64,000 bases of DNA, from NCBI GenBank assembly GCA_902470805.1, contig CABRHX010000004.1, forward strand, positions 55,822 through 119,821. Direction: 5' to 3'. The stretch is from an uncultured Collinsella sp. GTDB lineage: Bacteria; Actinomycetota; Coriobacteriia; Coriobacteriales; Coriobacteriaceae. The translations under genes and the position numbers were made by a program. The notes under the pieces were generated by a model. It was not told where the DNA came from. It searched no databases and saw only the letters and a list, made by a program, of their open reading frames with translations. Below are positions 55,347-63,854 of this stretch, piece after piece. Each line of letters starts with the position of its first letter. Positions within the stretch are counted from its first letter, which is position 1.

Positions 55347-57071
55347 CTACGAACGCAGTGTAATTTTATCGCGCAGCGATTTGAGGTCTTCGGTGACGGT
55401 GCGGTCTTCCTGGATCATCTTCTGGACCTTTTTGTAGCTCGTGCTGACGGTCGAGTGGTTGCGGTTGCCAAATTCGGCGCCCACCGCCGTGGTCGTCATC
55501 TCGCACATCTCGATGGCCAGGTAGATAGCGATATGGCGTGCTTTGGCGATATTGGCGTTGCGACGCGGGCCGATGAGCTCCTCGTGCGTCACGCCGTACT
55601 GCTCTTCGATGACGGACTGAACCGTCTGGACGTTGATCTTTTTGGCCGATGTGTCGAAGTACTGGTTGGCGATGGCGTCGATATCGTCAAAGGTGAGTTC
55701 CCCGCCCTCGCGCTCGCGGTCGCCCGCCTCGCCGGCGCAGCGCTCGCAAAAGCTCTCGAGTTCGCGGATGTTGGTGCCCGAGACCTCGGCCATGTGTTTA
55801 AAGTGCTCGTCGGTCAGGTGCCCGCCGTCGCCCCCGTAGGCCGCCAGCAGTGAGTCGTCGCCTGCCTCGGGAGCGGCGACGATGGTGTTCTCGTAATAGC
55901 GCTGCAAGATCTTGTATTTCATCTCGTAGCTGGGCTCTGCGACCAGGCAGAGCATGCCGGCGTTGAAGCGGCTGGTCAGACGCTCGTCCATGCTCAGGTC
56001 CTTGGGGGCGCGGTCTGCCGCGATGACGACCTTCTTGTTGTTGCGGATGAACTCGTCCATGAGCTGGAAAAAGTAGTCCACGCTCGCGCGCTTGCCGATG
56101 ATGTTTTGGATGTCATCGATGATGAGCACGTCCACGCCGTGGTACGCCTGCATGATGGGGGCGTTGCTCTTCTTTTGGCGGTCGAACTCGGTCATCAGGT
56201 CGTCCAGATATGCCTGGGAGTTGGCATACTTGACCTTGATCTCGGGCGACTTCTCGGCGAGCTCGTTTTTGATAGCGAGCAACAGGTGGGTCTTGCCCAG
56301 GCCCGATTTGCCGTAGATGAACAGTGATGTGCACGTGCCGCGCTCGTCCGCGAGGGCGGCAAACTTGAGTGCCGAGCGATAGGCATGGCTGTTCTCGGGG
56401 CCGTAGACAAAGTTCTCAAAGGTAAATTTTGAGTTCGCGGCGAGTGGGGCTCCATCCGTATTCTGCTCGGCCGGCACGGTTGGTGCTGGCATGGGTGAAG
56501 CGGGGGTCGCAGCTTGCGTGGATTTAGTCGGCGCTCCACCCTTCATCTGGTTCATCATGCGACGAAAATCATCGGCCGAGAGCGTGTTCTTGATTGCAAT
56601 GCCCGAATCAGCGCCCGCCGCTGCGTCGTGAGCGATGGGCATGTGCGTGACGGGTGCGTTCGTTGACGTCGCCGCCGCGGTCGGCAATGGTGCCATGGTT
56701 TCACGGGAAACATCACCGTGCTGGTGCTCGATTGTCGGCGCGTCGCCTGTGGAGGCCGGCACCGCCGGGGAAGCAGCGGGAGCCGTGGCGGGCGCCGTCG
56801 CGGCAGCGGATTCCGTCGCGGCGCCTTGCGGTGCCACGATGTCGAGCGCAATCGGTGCAAAGGCGATTTCTTCCAGATAGGCCTCAATAGTCGGCTGATG
56901 CTTTTTGAGCTGCGCGATGGCAAAGCGCGAGGGCGCCTCGATCGTGAGCGTATCTTCGGTCAGGCTTATGGCGCGCGATTGCCCCAGCATGTTGATGAGG
57001 CGTGCATCTTGGCCGTCGCGCTGGCAAAAGGCGATGGCATCCCCCAGGATGATGCTTGCTTCCTCGTCCAC
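55347..57071 (-). CDS. dnaA: Chromosomal replication initiator protein DnaA with long linker
   Basis: A 574-residue initiator. Domain I occupies about 1-80. Domain II is a long Ala/Pro/Thr-rich linker (81-212). The AAA+ domain has Walker A YGKSGLGKTH (about 253-262) and Walker B VLIIDDIQ. Domain IV has the box-binding GPRRNANIAKARHIAIYLA and the signature ending GNRNHSTV. The start is GTG. A near-parS sequence lies in the linker coding part (56697-56712). It is the first gene of dnaA-dnaN-recF-DUF721. Confidence 0.96.
   Translation of the reverse strand: MDEEASIILGDAIAFCQRDGQDARLINMLGQSRAISLTEDTLTIEAPSRFAIAQLKKHQPTIEAYLEEIAFAPIALDIVAPQGAATESAAATAPATAPAASPAVPASTGDAPTIEHQHGDVSRETMAPLPTAAATSTNAPVTHMPIAHDAAAGADSGIAIKNTLSADDFRRMMNQMKGGAPTKSTQAATPASPMPAPTVPAEQNTDGAPLAANSKFTFENFVYGPENSHAYRSALKFAALADERGTCTSLFIYGKSGLGKTHLLLAIKNELAEKSPEIKVKYANSQAYLDDLMTEFDRQKKSNAPIMQAYHGVDVLIIDDIQNIIGKRASVDYFFQLMDEFIRNNKKVVIAADRAPKDLSMDERLTSRFNAGMLCLVAEPSYEMKYKILQRYYENTIVAAPEAGDDSLLAAYGGDGGHLTDEHFKHMAEVSGTNIRELESFCERCAGEAGDREREGGELTFDDIDAIANQYFDTSAKKINVQTVQSVIEEQYGVTHEELIGPRRNANIAKARHIAIYLAIEMCEMTTTAVGAEFGNRNHSTVSTSYKKVQKMIQEDRTVTEDLKSLRDKITLRS
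56697..56712. promoter_or_regulatory. Degenerate parS-like site inside dnaA
   Basis: GGTTTCACGGGAAACA matches the parS sequence TGTTTCACGTGAAACA at 14 of 16 positions, within the linker codons of dnaA. Confidence 0.45.
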
Positions 57072-57086
57072 TGTCTCTCCCGTTCT

Positions 57087-58439
57087 TTAGCTCTGAGCTC
57101 GCACGCGAGCGGCGCCGAGTTCGGTCAGATGGTATTTCTGGCCATGCTTGATGACCAAGCCGGCCTGCGCCAAGTCATTGAGCGTGCGTGACCAAGTGGG
57201 GGCCGAGTTTCCAAACGTCCTCGCCAGATCGGTTGCACCGCACGCTTGATTTTGCGCCAGATAGCCCAGCGCGGCGTTGCCGCGATCGCTTACGAACACG
57301 TCCGGTTGTGGCTGCGCATACTGATTTGCTGCATTAGGATACATCATTTGAGCTGCTGGTTGTTGAGAACTCTGCATCGGCGGCATTTGCTGTTGAAAAC
57401 TTTGAGGCCACTGTTGGTAAGGCTGCGGAGGCATCTGCTGGGCCCAGGGGTTGTACTGCTGCTGCGGCATCTGCTGGTACGGCTGCTGATATCCCTGCTG
57501 GTACTGTTGCGGGAACTGCTGGCCATACCCCAGTGGCGGCATCTGCTGATATGGATATCCCTGTTGGTACGGCTGATATCCCATTTGCTGGCCACCCGGT
57601 GCCCCCGTCGCCTGCTGCATTGCTGCTGCATCCTGATCCGCCAGCGGCATGGCCCCTGGCGCGTTTGGCGGCATCGACATCGATGCCGCCTGGGGCTCTT
57701 GTGTAGGAAGCATTCCGGGCTGCTGCATCTGTCCCACGGGGGGCTGCATCTGCTGCGTTGCCATGGGCTGCTGCGCAAAAGCTCCCGGCAGGGGATATGT
57801 GGGCTGCTCCGTCTCGGGCCGCACGGCAGCACCGCGTCCGCCGGCACGCTCTATTTCCTGCACGCGTTTAGGGTCCAGGCTTACCGTAACCACGGTGCCG
57901 TTGCCCATGTTGTCCTCGATGGACACGGCCCCGCCGGCGTTTTCCAAATACTCTTGCACCATGGGAAACCCTGCTCCGGTTCCACGGATATAGCGCTTCA
58001 TCTTGCTGTTTGCGCTGGTCACGCCAAAGTCGAAGGCGCGTTCCTTGTCATCGATGCCCGGTCCTTGATCAGCAAAGCGGATGGTGTCTCCGCCGTCCAG
58101 AATCGAGATGATGGGCTCGGCAAAGTGCGCGTGGATAAAGTTTTCGACAATCTCGCGGATGACCATGAGCGAGATATGGCCACCTTGTTCTTTCATGCAC
58201 TGGTAGACGGTGTTGGTCGTCTCTTCCAAATACGTGCGGACATCTTGCGGATCAATGACGATCACACGCGGTGTCGACAGCATGTCATCATAGACGGCGA
58301 TGCGCGCGGCGTACATGGCTTTTGGCGCCTGCGTGGTCGTCTGCTCGCCTTCCTCACGCTCTTCGCGCACGCCGGTGATGTGCTCGTTGTCGGGTGCCGG
58401 GTCTCCGGAATCGACCATGGTGTAAAAGTCGTCAGACAT
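57087..58439 (-). CDS. GHKL ATPase with Gln/Pro/Met-rich linker and C-terminal winged helix
   Basis: The protein has 450 residues. An acidic N-terminus is followed by a GHKL ATP-binding domain (about 80-195): N-box REIVENFIHAHF, G1 FADQGPGI and G2 GTGAGFPMV, like anti-sigma-factor or histidine kinase ATPases. No phospho-acceptor histidine domain is evident. Residues about 205-375 are low-complexity QQ, YQQ and PQQ repeats. The last 65 residues resemble a winged helix (ALGYLAQNQACGATDLARTFGNSAPTWSRTLNDLAQAGLVIKHGQKYHLTELG). It sits between dnaA and the origin-like gap, 15 nt before dnaA, probably in one transcript. The function is not known to me. Confidence 0.75.
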   Translation of the reverse strand: MSDDFYTMVDSGDPAPDNEHITGVREEREEGEQTTTQAPKAMYAARIAVYDDMLSTPRVIVIDPQDVRTYLEETTNTVYQCMKEQGGHISLMVIREIVENFIHAHFAEPIISILDGGDTIRFADQGPGIDDKERAFDFGVTSANSKMKRYIRGTGAGFPMVQEYLENAGGAVSIEDNMGNGTVVTVSLDPKRVQEIERAGGRGAAVRPETEQPTYPLPGAFAQQPMATQQMQPPVGQMQQPGMLPTQEPQAASMSMPPNAPGAMPLADQDAAAMQQATGAPGGQQMGYQPYQQGYPYQQMPPLGYGQQFPQQYQQGYQQPYQQMPQQQYNPWAQQMPPQPYQQWPQSFQQQMPPMQSSQQPAAQMMYPNAANQYAQPQPDVFVSDRGNAALGYLAQNQACGATDLARTFGNSAPTWSRTLNDLAQAGLVIKHGQKYHLTELGAARVRAQS

Positions 58440-58784
58440 GCCGCTCGCAATCTTTCAAAAGGTTTCGAACAAATAGTAGCTCACCGTGCAATGTTTCTCA
58501 TCTTTCGACAACTTTTCAAAACCTGTTGAAAACTTTGGAAAACGGACGAAAAGTTCTCAACATTGCCAACATGACCTGTTGAAAACTCGATGAAATATCG
58601 TGAAAAATTGCCATGTACCGCTAAATCGAGCTCGGCTTATGGGGGAACCGTGTGAACTGCGCAACCTTTTACCTTTGATTTCTTGACATTTGAACATTGA
58701 TTTCCCTACAATCTTCAAGCTCACGTGTCTATATCTGCGTCCGCGTCCCCGCGGACACTCGAAATGCAGCAGGAGGAACTTAAG
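58440..58784. other. Probable replication origin region (oriC)
   Basis: This 345-nt gap is where gene direction switches from leftward to rightward. It has CCTGTTGAAAAC twice (58522-58533, 58575-58586), the complement of the 12-mer at 55322-55333, plus TTCTCAACA (58554-58562) and TTTCGACAACTTTTCAA (58503-58519). These are weak DnaA-box variants. AT-rich segments lie between them. It also carries the rpmH promoter. Confidence 0.6.
58683..58712 (+). promoter_or_regulatory. rpmH promoter
   Basis: TTGACA (58683-58688) and TACAAT (58707-58712) are separated by 18 nt, near consensus. Confidence 0.75.
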
Positions 58785-58919
58785 ATGAAGCGTACGTATC
58801 AGCCTAATAAGCGTAAGCGTGCCAAGACCCATGGCTTCCGTGCCCGTATGGCCACTAAGGGTGGTCGTGCCGTGCTCGCCCGTCGTCGCGCCAAGGGCCG
58901 CAAGCGTCTCACTGTCTAG
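58785..58919 (+). CDS. rpmH: 50S ribosomal protein L34
   Basis: A 44-residue, very basic protein (MKRTYQPNKRKRAKTHGFRA; MATKGGRAVLARRRAKGRKR). AGGAGG lies 9 nt upstream. It is the first gene of the rightward rpmH-rnpA-yidD-yidC cluster. Confidence 0.97.
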   Translation: MKRTYQPNKRKRAKTHGFRARMATKGGRAVLARRRAKGRKRLTV

Positions 58920-58939
58920 CAGCGATACACACATCTCGC

Positions 58940-59278
58940 ATGAAGACTATTAAGTCTCGGCAAGATTTCGAGCATGTGTTCAGTCAGGGGCGTCGTTTCA
59001 ATCATCCTCTGATTCGAATGACCATATGTGAATCGGTTGGCGAAGGCGACTCCGGAAGGGTCGCCTTCGTTGGTGCTAAACGGCTCGGTTGTGCGGTCGT
59101 GCGCAACCGTTCTAAGCGTGTGATGCGCGAGGCCGCCCGCAGCTGCGGATTTCCCGTTGCGGGTTATGACATCATCTTGTTCGCAACTCCCAAGACGAGG
59201 GTTTCCTCGCCGCAGGAGATGGACAAGGCGTTGCGTTCGCTTATGAAACGCGCCGGCGTTGCCGGGGAGGAGCGATGA
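58940..59278 (+). CDS. rnpA: Ribonuclease P protein component
   Basis: A 112-residue basic protein that assists RNase P RNA in cutting tRNA 5' leaders. It shows the KSRQDFEHVFSQGRR start and the RNR motif in VVRNRSKRVMREAAR. Its stop overlaps the yidD start (ATGA). Confidence 0.95.
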   Translation: MKTIKSRQDFEHVFSQGRRFNHPLIRMTICESVGEGDSGRVAFVGAKRLGCAVVRNRSKRVMREAARSCGFPVAGYDIILFATPKTRVSSPQEMDKALRSLMKRAGVAGEER

Positions 59279-59499
59279 GCAATCACGTCTTGCGGCGTGT
59301 TGCCATCGCTCCTATTCGCATATATCAACAGGTTATTTCGCCCTTATTGCCTGACGCCTGCATTTATTATCCAACGTGTTCGCAATACGCCGTTCAGGCG
59401 ATTGAGAAATACGGTGTTTTGAGAGGCTGCTGGCTTGCCGTGAGGCGCATCGCTCGCTGCAATCCCCTGCACGTCGGCGGTTATGACCCTGTGCCCTAG
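59275..59499 (+). CDS. yidD: Membrane protein insertion efficiency factor YidD
   Basis: A 74-residue protein with the family core YQQVISPLLPDACIYYPTCSQYA, then GCWLAVRRIARCNPLHVGGYDPVP. Its cysteines are conserved. It overlaps rnpA by 4 nt and precedes yidC by 29 nt. Confidence 0.95.
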   Translation: MSNHVLRRVAIAPIRIYQQVISPLLPDACIYYPTCSQYAVQAIEKYGVLRGCWLAVRRIARCNPLHVGGYDPVP

Positions 59500-59528
59500 C
59501 GGGCACTCGCTATCGGAGGAAAACTTAC

Positions 59529-60299
59529 ATGTGGGATTGGATCGTTAACATCCTTTTTGAGCTGCTCAAGCTCATCCAGACCTTTGCGGTCGACTGGGGC
59601 CTGTCCATCATCATCCTGGTGGTCATTATCCGTCTGCTGCTGACGCCGCTTATGCTTAAGTCGACCAAGTCGACGGCCCGCATGCAGGTGCTGCAGCCCA
59701 AGATGCTCGAGATCCAGGAGCGCTATGCAGACGATCCTCAGCGCCAGGCCGAGGAGATGCAGAAGTTCTACAGCGAGAACAAGTTCAACCCCATGGCTGG
59801 TTGTCTGCCGCTGCTGATCCAGATGCCTATCCTGTTCGCCCTGTTCACGTTGCTGCGCAACCTGCCGCAGTACTTTGACGAGGGCACCTTCTCGTTCTTT
59901 AACATCCTGCCCGACCTGACCACCACGCCGAGCGCTTCCTTTGCCGATGGCTTTATGGTTGCACTGCCTGCGCTGGTCTGCCTGATCCTGTTTGCCGTCC
60001 TGACCCTGATTCCGCAGCTGTACATGTCGCGTAACCAGACCGGTCAGCAGGCCCAGAGCATGCGCATGATGGCCGTCGTCATGACCGTCATGATGCTTTG
60101 GATGGGTTGGAGCCTTCCCGTCGGCGTTTTGCTGTACTACGACGTGTCCTCTGCTTGGCAGGTCATCCAGCAGATCTTTGTGACGCAGAAGGTCATCGAC
60201 AAGGCTAAGGCCGATGAGGAGGAGCGTCTTAAGAACGCCCCGCTGCAGGTCGAGGTTACGCGCCGCGAGAAGAAGCCGCGTCCGCACAAGAAGAAGTAG
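59529..60299 (+). CDS. yidC: Membrane insertase YidC/Oxa1
   Basis: A 256-residue insertase of the Gram-positive size. It has membrane helices near 20-40, 95-115, 140-165 and 185-215, a charged coiled loop (MQVLQPKMLEIQERYADDPQ) and a Lys/Arg-rich tail. It helps proteins enter the membrane with or without Sec. GGAGGAAAAC precedes the ATG. Confidence 0.94.
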   Translation: MWDWIVNILFELLKLIQTFAVDWGLSIIILVVIIRLLLTPLMLKSTKSTARMQVLQPKMLEIQERYADDPQRQAEEMQKFYSENKFNPMAGCLPLLIQMPILFALFTLLRNLPQYFDEGTFSFFNILPDLTTTPSASFADGFMVALPALVCLILFAVLTLIPQLYMSRNQTGQQAQSMRMMAVVMTVMMLWMGWSLPVGVLLYYDVSSAWQVIQQIFVTQKVIDKAKADEEERLKNAPLQVEVTRREKKPRPHKKK

Positions 60300-60344
60300 T
60301 CGGGATATCAATCTTATTTAGGTACCTAATTTTTGGAGTACGTT

Positions 60345-60914
60345 ATGTCTGAAGAGATCATCGAGGATATGCTTGAGGAGGTTGCCCCGCAGGTTGCGGG
60401 CGATTATCCCGAGATTGCACAGCGCTACAAGGCTGGTGAAGAGTTGACCGATGAGGAGCTTGACACCATTGCCGATGTTGCGATTTCTATTCTGCGTTCC
60501 ATCCTTTCGCACTTCGATGCAGCCAACTCTCCTATCGATGAGTATGAGGGCGATGAGGGCGAGCTGATTCTGGATGTAACGGCTCCTGACCTTGCTGTTC
60601 TCATTGGCCGTCACGGTCGTACGCTTGATGCCCTTCAGGTTATGTTCTCGCTTCTGGTAAGCCGTAAGCTTGGCTTTAGGTATCCGGTTGTGGTGGACGT
60701 TGAGGGATACAAGAGTCGCCGTCAGGACAAGGTTGCCTCTATGGCTCAGTCTGCTGCCGAGCGTGCTGTTCGCACTCACAAGAGTGTTTCGCTTCCGCCC
60801 ATGAATGCCTATGAGCGCCGACTGGTTCATATCGCACTTCGTGGCAACGATGCGGTTGATACCCATTCCGAGGGTTCTGATCCTGATCGTCACGTAGTGA
60901 TTGTTGCTCGATAA
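60345..60914 (+). CDS. khpB: RNA-binding protein KhpB/Jag without the Jag-N domain
   Basis: A 189-residue protein. The KH domain has LIGRHGRTLDALQ and the R3H domain has PMNAYERRLVHIALRGND. The first 40 residues are acidic and helical and do not resemble the usual Jag N-terminal domain. The start is ATG 60345, with GGAG upstream. It follows yidC, its normal partner. Confidence 0.92.
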   Translation: MSEEIIEDMLEEVAPQVAGDYPEIAQRYKAGEELTDEELDTIADVAISILRSILSHFDAANSPIDEYEGDEGELILDVTAPDLAVLIGRHGRTLDALQVMFSLLVSRKLGFRYPVVVDVEGYKSRRQDKVASMAQSAAERAVRTHKSVSLPPMNAYERRLVHIALRGNDAVDTHSEGSDPDRHVVIVAR

Positions 60915-60932
60915 TCTACTCGAGCTTATGCT

Positions 60933-60964
60933 AAGGGGACGTGGTTTCCACGTCCCCTTTTTTT
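60933..60964 (+). terminator. Terminator after khpB
   Basis: AAGGGGACGTGG and CCACGTCCCCTT form a perfect 12-bp stem with a TTT loop, followed by TTTTT. The stem contains GGGGAC like the dispersed palindromes. Confidence 0.9.
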
Positions 60965-61010
60965 GTCAAAAGTTCTCGATACACTGATTTTTGTCAGAAA
61001 GGAGCTTTCG

Positions 61011-61748
61011 TTGTTAGTACTTACTGATCAGCAGGCTGACGAGATGTTGAGTCGTCTAACTTCCTATTGCAAAGAGTATTCCTTGAGCGTAACTGATGTT
61101 AAGCTGAGGAAATGTATTCAGCATTTGGATTTGGTTCTAGAAACAAATAAGACAACCAATCTCACCCGTATTCTTAACGTAGAAGATGCTGCAGTACTTC
61201 ATATCCTCGACTCACTTGTTTTGCTCCCCTATATCAACAAGGCTCCTGAGGGAGCTTTGCTCGATATGGGAACAGGTGCGGGCTTCCCTGGTATTCCATT
61301 AACCATAACCACGCATCGTAAAGCTACTTATATTGACTCTGTTTGCAAGAAGGTTGATGCGGTTAATTCCTTTGTCCATGCTCTTGGATTGAAACATGCT
61401 CATGCGGTTCATGATCGTCTTGAAGAATATGCTCGAAGCCATAAGAAGCAGTTCTCCGTTGTAACCGCCCGCGCACTGGCCCCTCTACCGATTCTTGTTG
61501 AGTATGCGGCTCCGTACCTGAAGGATGGAGGGCTATTTGTTATCACCAAGGGCAATCCTTCGGATGAGGAGCTTGCTTCCGGTATGTCAGCAGCTAAGAT
61601 TTGCGGCTTCACTTTGCTTCTGAATGACGCAATTGATTTGCCTGAAGGCTTGGGTCACAGGGAGTTCATTGTTCTTAAGAAGAGTCATTCAGCATCTGTT
61701 TCATTGCCTCGTGCAAATGGCATGGCAAAGAAGAATCCGCTTGCCTAG
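61011..61748 (+). CDS. rsmG: 16S rRNA m7G527 methyltransferase
   Basis: A 245-residue methyltransferase (older name gidB). The S-adenosylmethionine motif is LLDMGTGAGFPGIPL, with TNLTRI upstream and SVVTARALAPLPILVEYA downstream. The TTG at 61011 is taken as start because AAAGGAG lies 7 nt upstream; the frame extends further without a site. Base composition is clearly more AT-rich than in the dnaA side genes. Confidence 0.93.
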   Translation: MLVLTDQQADEMLSRLTSYCKEYSLSVTDVKLRKCIQHLDLVLETNKTTNLTRILNVEDAAVLHILDSLVLLPYINKAPEGALLDMGTGAGFPGIPLTITTHRKATYIDSVCKKVDAVNSFVHALGLKHAHAVHDRLEEYARSHKKQFSVVTARALAPLPILVEYAAPYLKDGGLFVITKGNPSDEELASGMSAAKICGFTLLLNDAIDLPEGLGHREFIVLKKSHSASVSLPRANGMAKKNPLA

Positions 61749-61749
61749 A

Positions 61750-61765
61750 TGTTTCACGTGAAACA
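61750..61765. promoter_or_regulatory. parS site 1
   Basis: Perfect palindrome TGTTTCACGTGAAACA, the ParB binding site, directly after rsmG. Confidence 0.95.
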
Positions 61766-61788
61766 TAATAGATACTAACAACTTGCAG

Positions 61789-61804
61789 TGTTTCACGTGA
61801 AACA
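61789..61804. promoter_or_regulatory. parS site 2
   Basis: A second perfect copy, starting 39 bp after the first. Confidence 0.95.
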
Positions 61805-61827
61805 TGGCGGTTGATATTGAATCGGAA

Positions 61828-61843
61828 TGTTTCACGTGAAACA
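61828..61843. promoter_or_regulatory. parS site 3
   Basis: A third perfect copy, again 39 bp further, 40 bp before parA. Confidence 0.95.
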
Positions 61844-61882
61844 TCCTCCGTTTGACAGCTTCAATACACACCAGGAGGGACC

Positions 61883-62683
61883 GTGGGATTTCGCGACGTT
61901 AAGCGTTCTAAGAGCGCAAAAGACACGCGTATCATTGCAATTATCAATCAAAAAGGCGGCGTTGGTAAGTCAACGACGACTGTAAACCTTGCGGCGGCAC
62001 TGGGCGAGCAGGGTCGTAAGACACTGATTGTCGATTTTGATCCGCAGGGAAACAGCACCAGTGGATTCGGAATTGAAAAAGAAGACCTTGATCACTGCAT
62101 CTATGATGCATTGTTGAATGATGTGCCGGCAGAATCGCTTGTTCTTGATACAAATTGCAAAAAGGTATTCGTAATTCCGGCTACAATTCAGCTTGCAGGC
62201 GCGGAAATTGAGCTCGTAAGCGCAATCGCTCGTGAAACCCGCCTCAAAGATTTGCTTGAGCCGATTCAGGACGAGTTCGATTTTATTTTCATTGACTGTC
62301 CCCCTTCGCTCGGCCTGCTTACTATCAACGCCTTGACCGCCGCAGACAGCGTTTTGATTCCGATCCAGTGCGAGTATTATGCACTCGAGGGCGTTACGAA
62401 GCTGCTTGAGTCAATGAAGATGGTTAAATCACGTCTGAACAAGGGCTTAGACACCTATGGTGTGCTTATGACCATGTATGACTCGCGTACTTCTCTATCG
62501 AATCAGGTTGTTGAGGAGGTTCAATCGTACTTTGGTGACAAGGCGTTTAAGACGCTGATCCCCCGTACGGTTAAAATCTCCGAAGCACCGTCTTTTGGAG
62601 AACCGGTAATTACCTATGCACCTCAAAATAAGGGTACAAAAGCGTATATGAACCTTGCAAAAGAGGTGATCAAGCGTGCCTAG
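61883..62683 (+). CDS. parA: Chromosome partitioning ATPase ParA/Soj
   Basis: A 266-residue Walker-type ATPase with the deviant Walker A NQKGGVGKST (about 23-32), switch DFDPQGN and IDCPPSLG. It moves ParB-parS complexes and can influence DnaA. The start is GTG, with AGGAGGG upstream. A basic N-terminal extension of about 15 residues precedes the core. It overlaps parB by 8 nt. Confidence 0.95.
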   Translation: MGFRDVKRSKSAKDTRIIAIINQKGGVGKSTTTVNLAAALGEQGRKTLIVDFDPQGNSTSGFGIEKEDLDHCIYDALLNDVPAESLVLDTNCKKVFVIPATIQLAGAEIELVSAIARETRLKDLLEPIQDEFDFIFIDCPPSLGLLTINALTAADSVLIPIQCEYYALEGVTKLLESMKMVKSRLNKGLDTYGVLMTMYDSRTSLSNQVVEEVQSYFGDKAFKTLIPRTVKISEAPSFGEPVITYAPQNKGTKAYMNLAKEVIKRA

Positions 62684-63581
62684 TGTAAAGAAACGTGGTG
62701 GATTGGGACGTGGACTCAATGCTTTGGTCTCAGAGGCCGAGTATGAGACCGGTGGTTCGGCTGCATCCGCGTCAAAGGCTGCATCTGAAACGAAACTACC
62801 TATTGAGGATATTGTTCCCAACCCTAACCAGCCGCGAATTCACTTTAACGAAACCGAACTTCGCGAGTTGAGCGAGTCAATCCAAGAACATGGCGTTTTG
62901 CAGCCGCTTTTGGTTCGCAAGCATGGAAACGGCTATGAGATCATCGCTGGTGAGCGTCGTTACCAGGCGTCAAAGCTTGCTGGCCTTGAAGAATTGCCAG
63001 TCATCATTAAAGAGGTAAATGATGAAGAGATGCTTGCTCTTGCTCTTATCGAAAACCTTCAGCGTTCTGATCTGAATCCCGTCGAAGAGGCCAAGGGCTA
63101 TCGTCAGCTTATCGATGCCAGCGGTATGACCCAAGAGGCATTGTCGAAGGCAGTAAGCAAGTCACGCTCTACAATTACAAACTCACTGCGTCTTCTCGAT
63201 CTCCCCGAAGTAGTTCAGCAGATGATTTTTGAGGGCAAACTTACTGCTGGTCATGCACGTGCGATTCTTGCAGTTCCCTATGAAGACGCGCGTATTCGAC
63301 TTGCAGAGAAAGTTGTTGCAGAGGGCCTTTCCGTAAGAGCGACAGAAAATCTTGCTCCGTTGTTTTCTGCCGGAGAGACACCTAAGACGCCGAGACCTGC
63401 AACGCCTCAGTCTTTTAAAAAGGCTGCCCGTGTACTTCGTCAGGTATTTAATACCAGCGTGCGTGTGAAGAGCTCGCGTGGAAAGAATAAGATTGAGATT
63501 GAGTTTAAAGACGAGGAAGAGCTCTCTCGTATTCTTGGCGAAATGATTCAGTTTGATCAAGGAGGCCAAGATGAGGAATAA
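62676..63581 (+). CDS. parB: Chromosome partitioning protein ParB
   Basis: A 301-residue CTP-switch DNA-binding protein. The N-terminal domain has NPNQPR, GVLQPLLVR and GERRYQASKLAG; the helix-turn-helix that reads parS follows (MTQEALSKAVSKSRSTITNSLRLL); the C-terminal dimer domain is at the end. The GTG start overlaps the parA stop. It should load at the three parS sites just upstream. Confidence 0.95.
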   Translation: MPSVKKRGGLGRGLNALVSEAEYETGGSAASASKAASETKLPIEDIVPNPNQPRIHFNETELRELSESIQEHGVLQPLLVRKHGNGYEIIAGERRYQASKLAGLEELPVIIKEVNDEEMLALALIENLQRSDLNPVEEAKGYRQLIDASGMTQEALSKAVSKSRSTITNSLRLLDLPEVVQQMIFEGKLTAGHARAILAVPYEDARIRLAEKVVAEGLSVRATENLAPLFSAGETPKTPRPATPQSFKKAARVLRQVFNTSVRVKSSRGKNKIEIEFKDEEELSRILGEMIQFDQGGQDEE

Positions 63582-63825
63582 GATTTTAACAGCGATTGCA
63601 TTGGCTACGACTGTCGTGGCTGGTGCCTTTGCTGGCTATAAGATCGCGACAGACGATGAACTGCGAGGTCGTTTGCTTCGTGGCGCGCAAGATATCGTCG
63701 ATACTTCCAAAAAGAAAATGGATGTTATGACCGAAGATGTTGCCATGCGTACTGCTCAGGTAACGAAGAATCCCAAGATTAACCAAAGTTGGGTTAGCAA
63801 CCAATGGGAAAATGTAGGTTATTAG
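63571..63825 (+). CDS. Small membrane-anchored protein of unknown function
   Basis: An 84-residue protein from ATG 63571, with AAGGAGG upstream, overlapping the parB stop by 11 nt. One hydrophobic helix (about 5-23) is followed by a charged helical part (LRGRLLRGAQDIVDTSKKKMDVM), similar in style to YtxH-type proteins. The coupling to parB hints at a role in segregation or at the membrane, without proof. Confidence 0.7.
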   Translation: MRNKILTAIALATTVVAGAFAGYKIATDDELRGRLLRGAQDIVDTSKKKMDVMTEDVAMRTAQVTKNPKINQSWVSNQWENVGY

Positions 63826-63854
63826 GTACCTAACAATTACTCAGCATATTTTGA

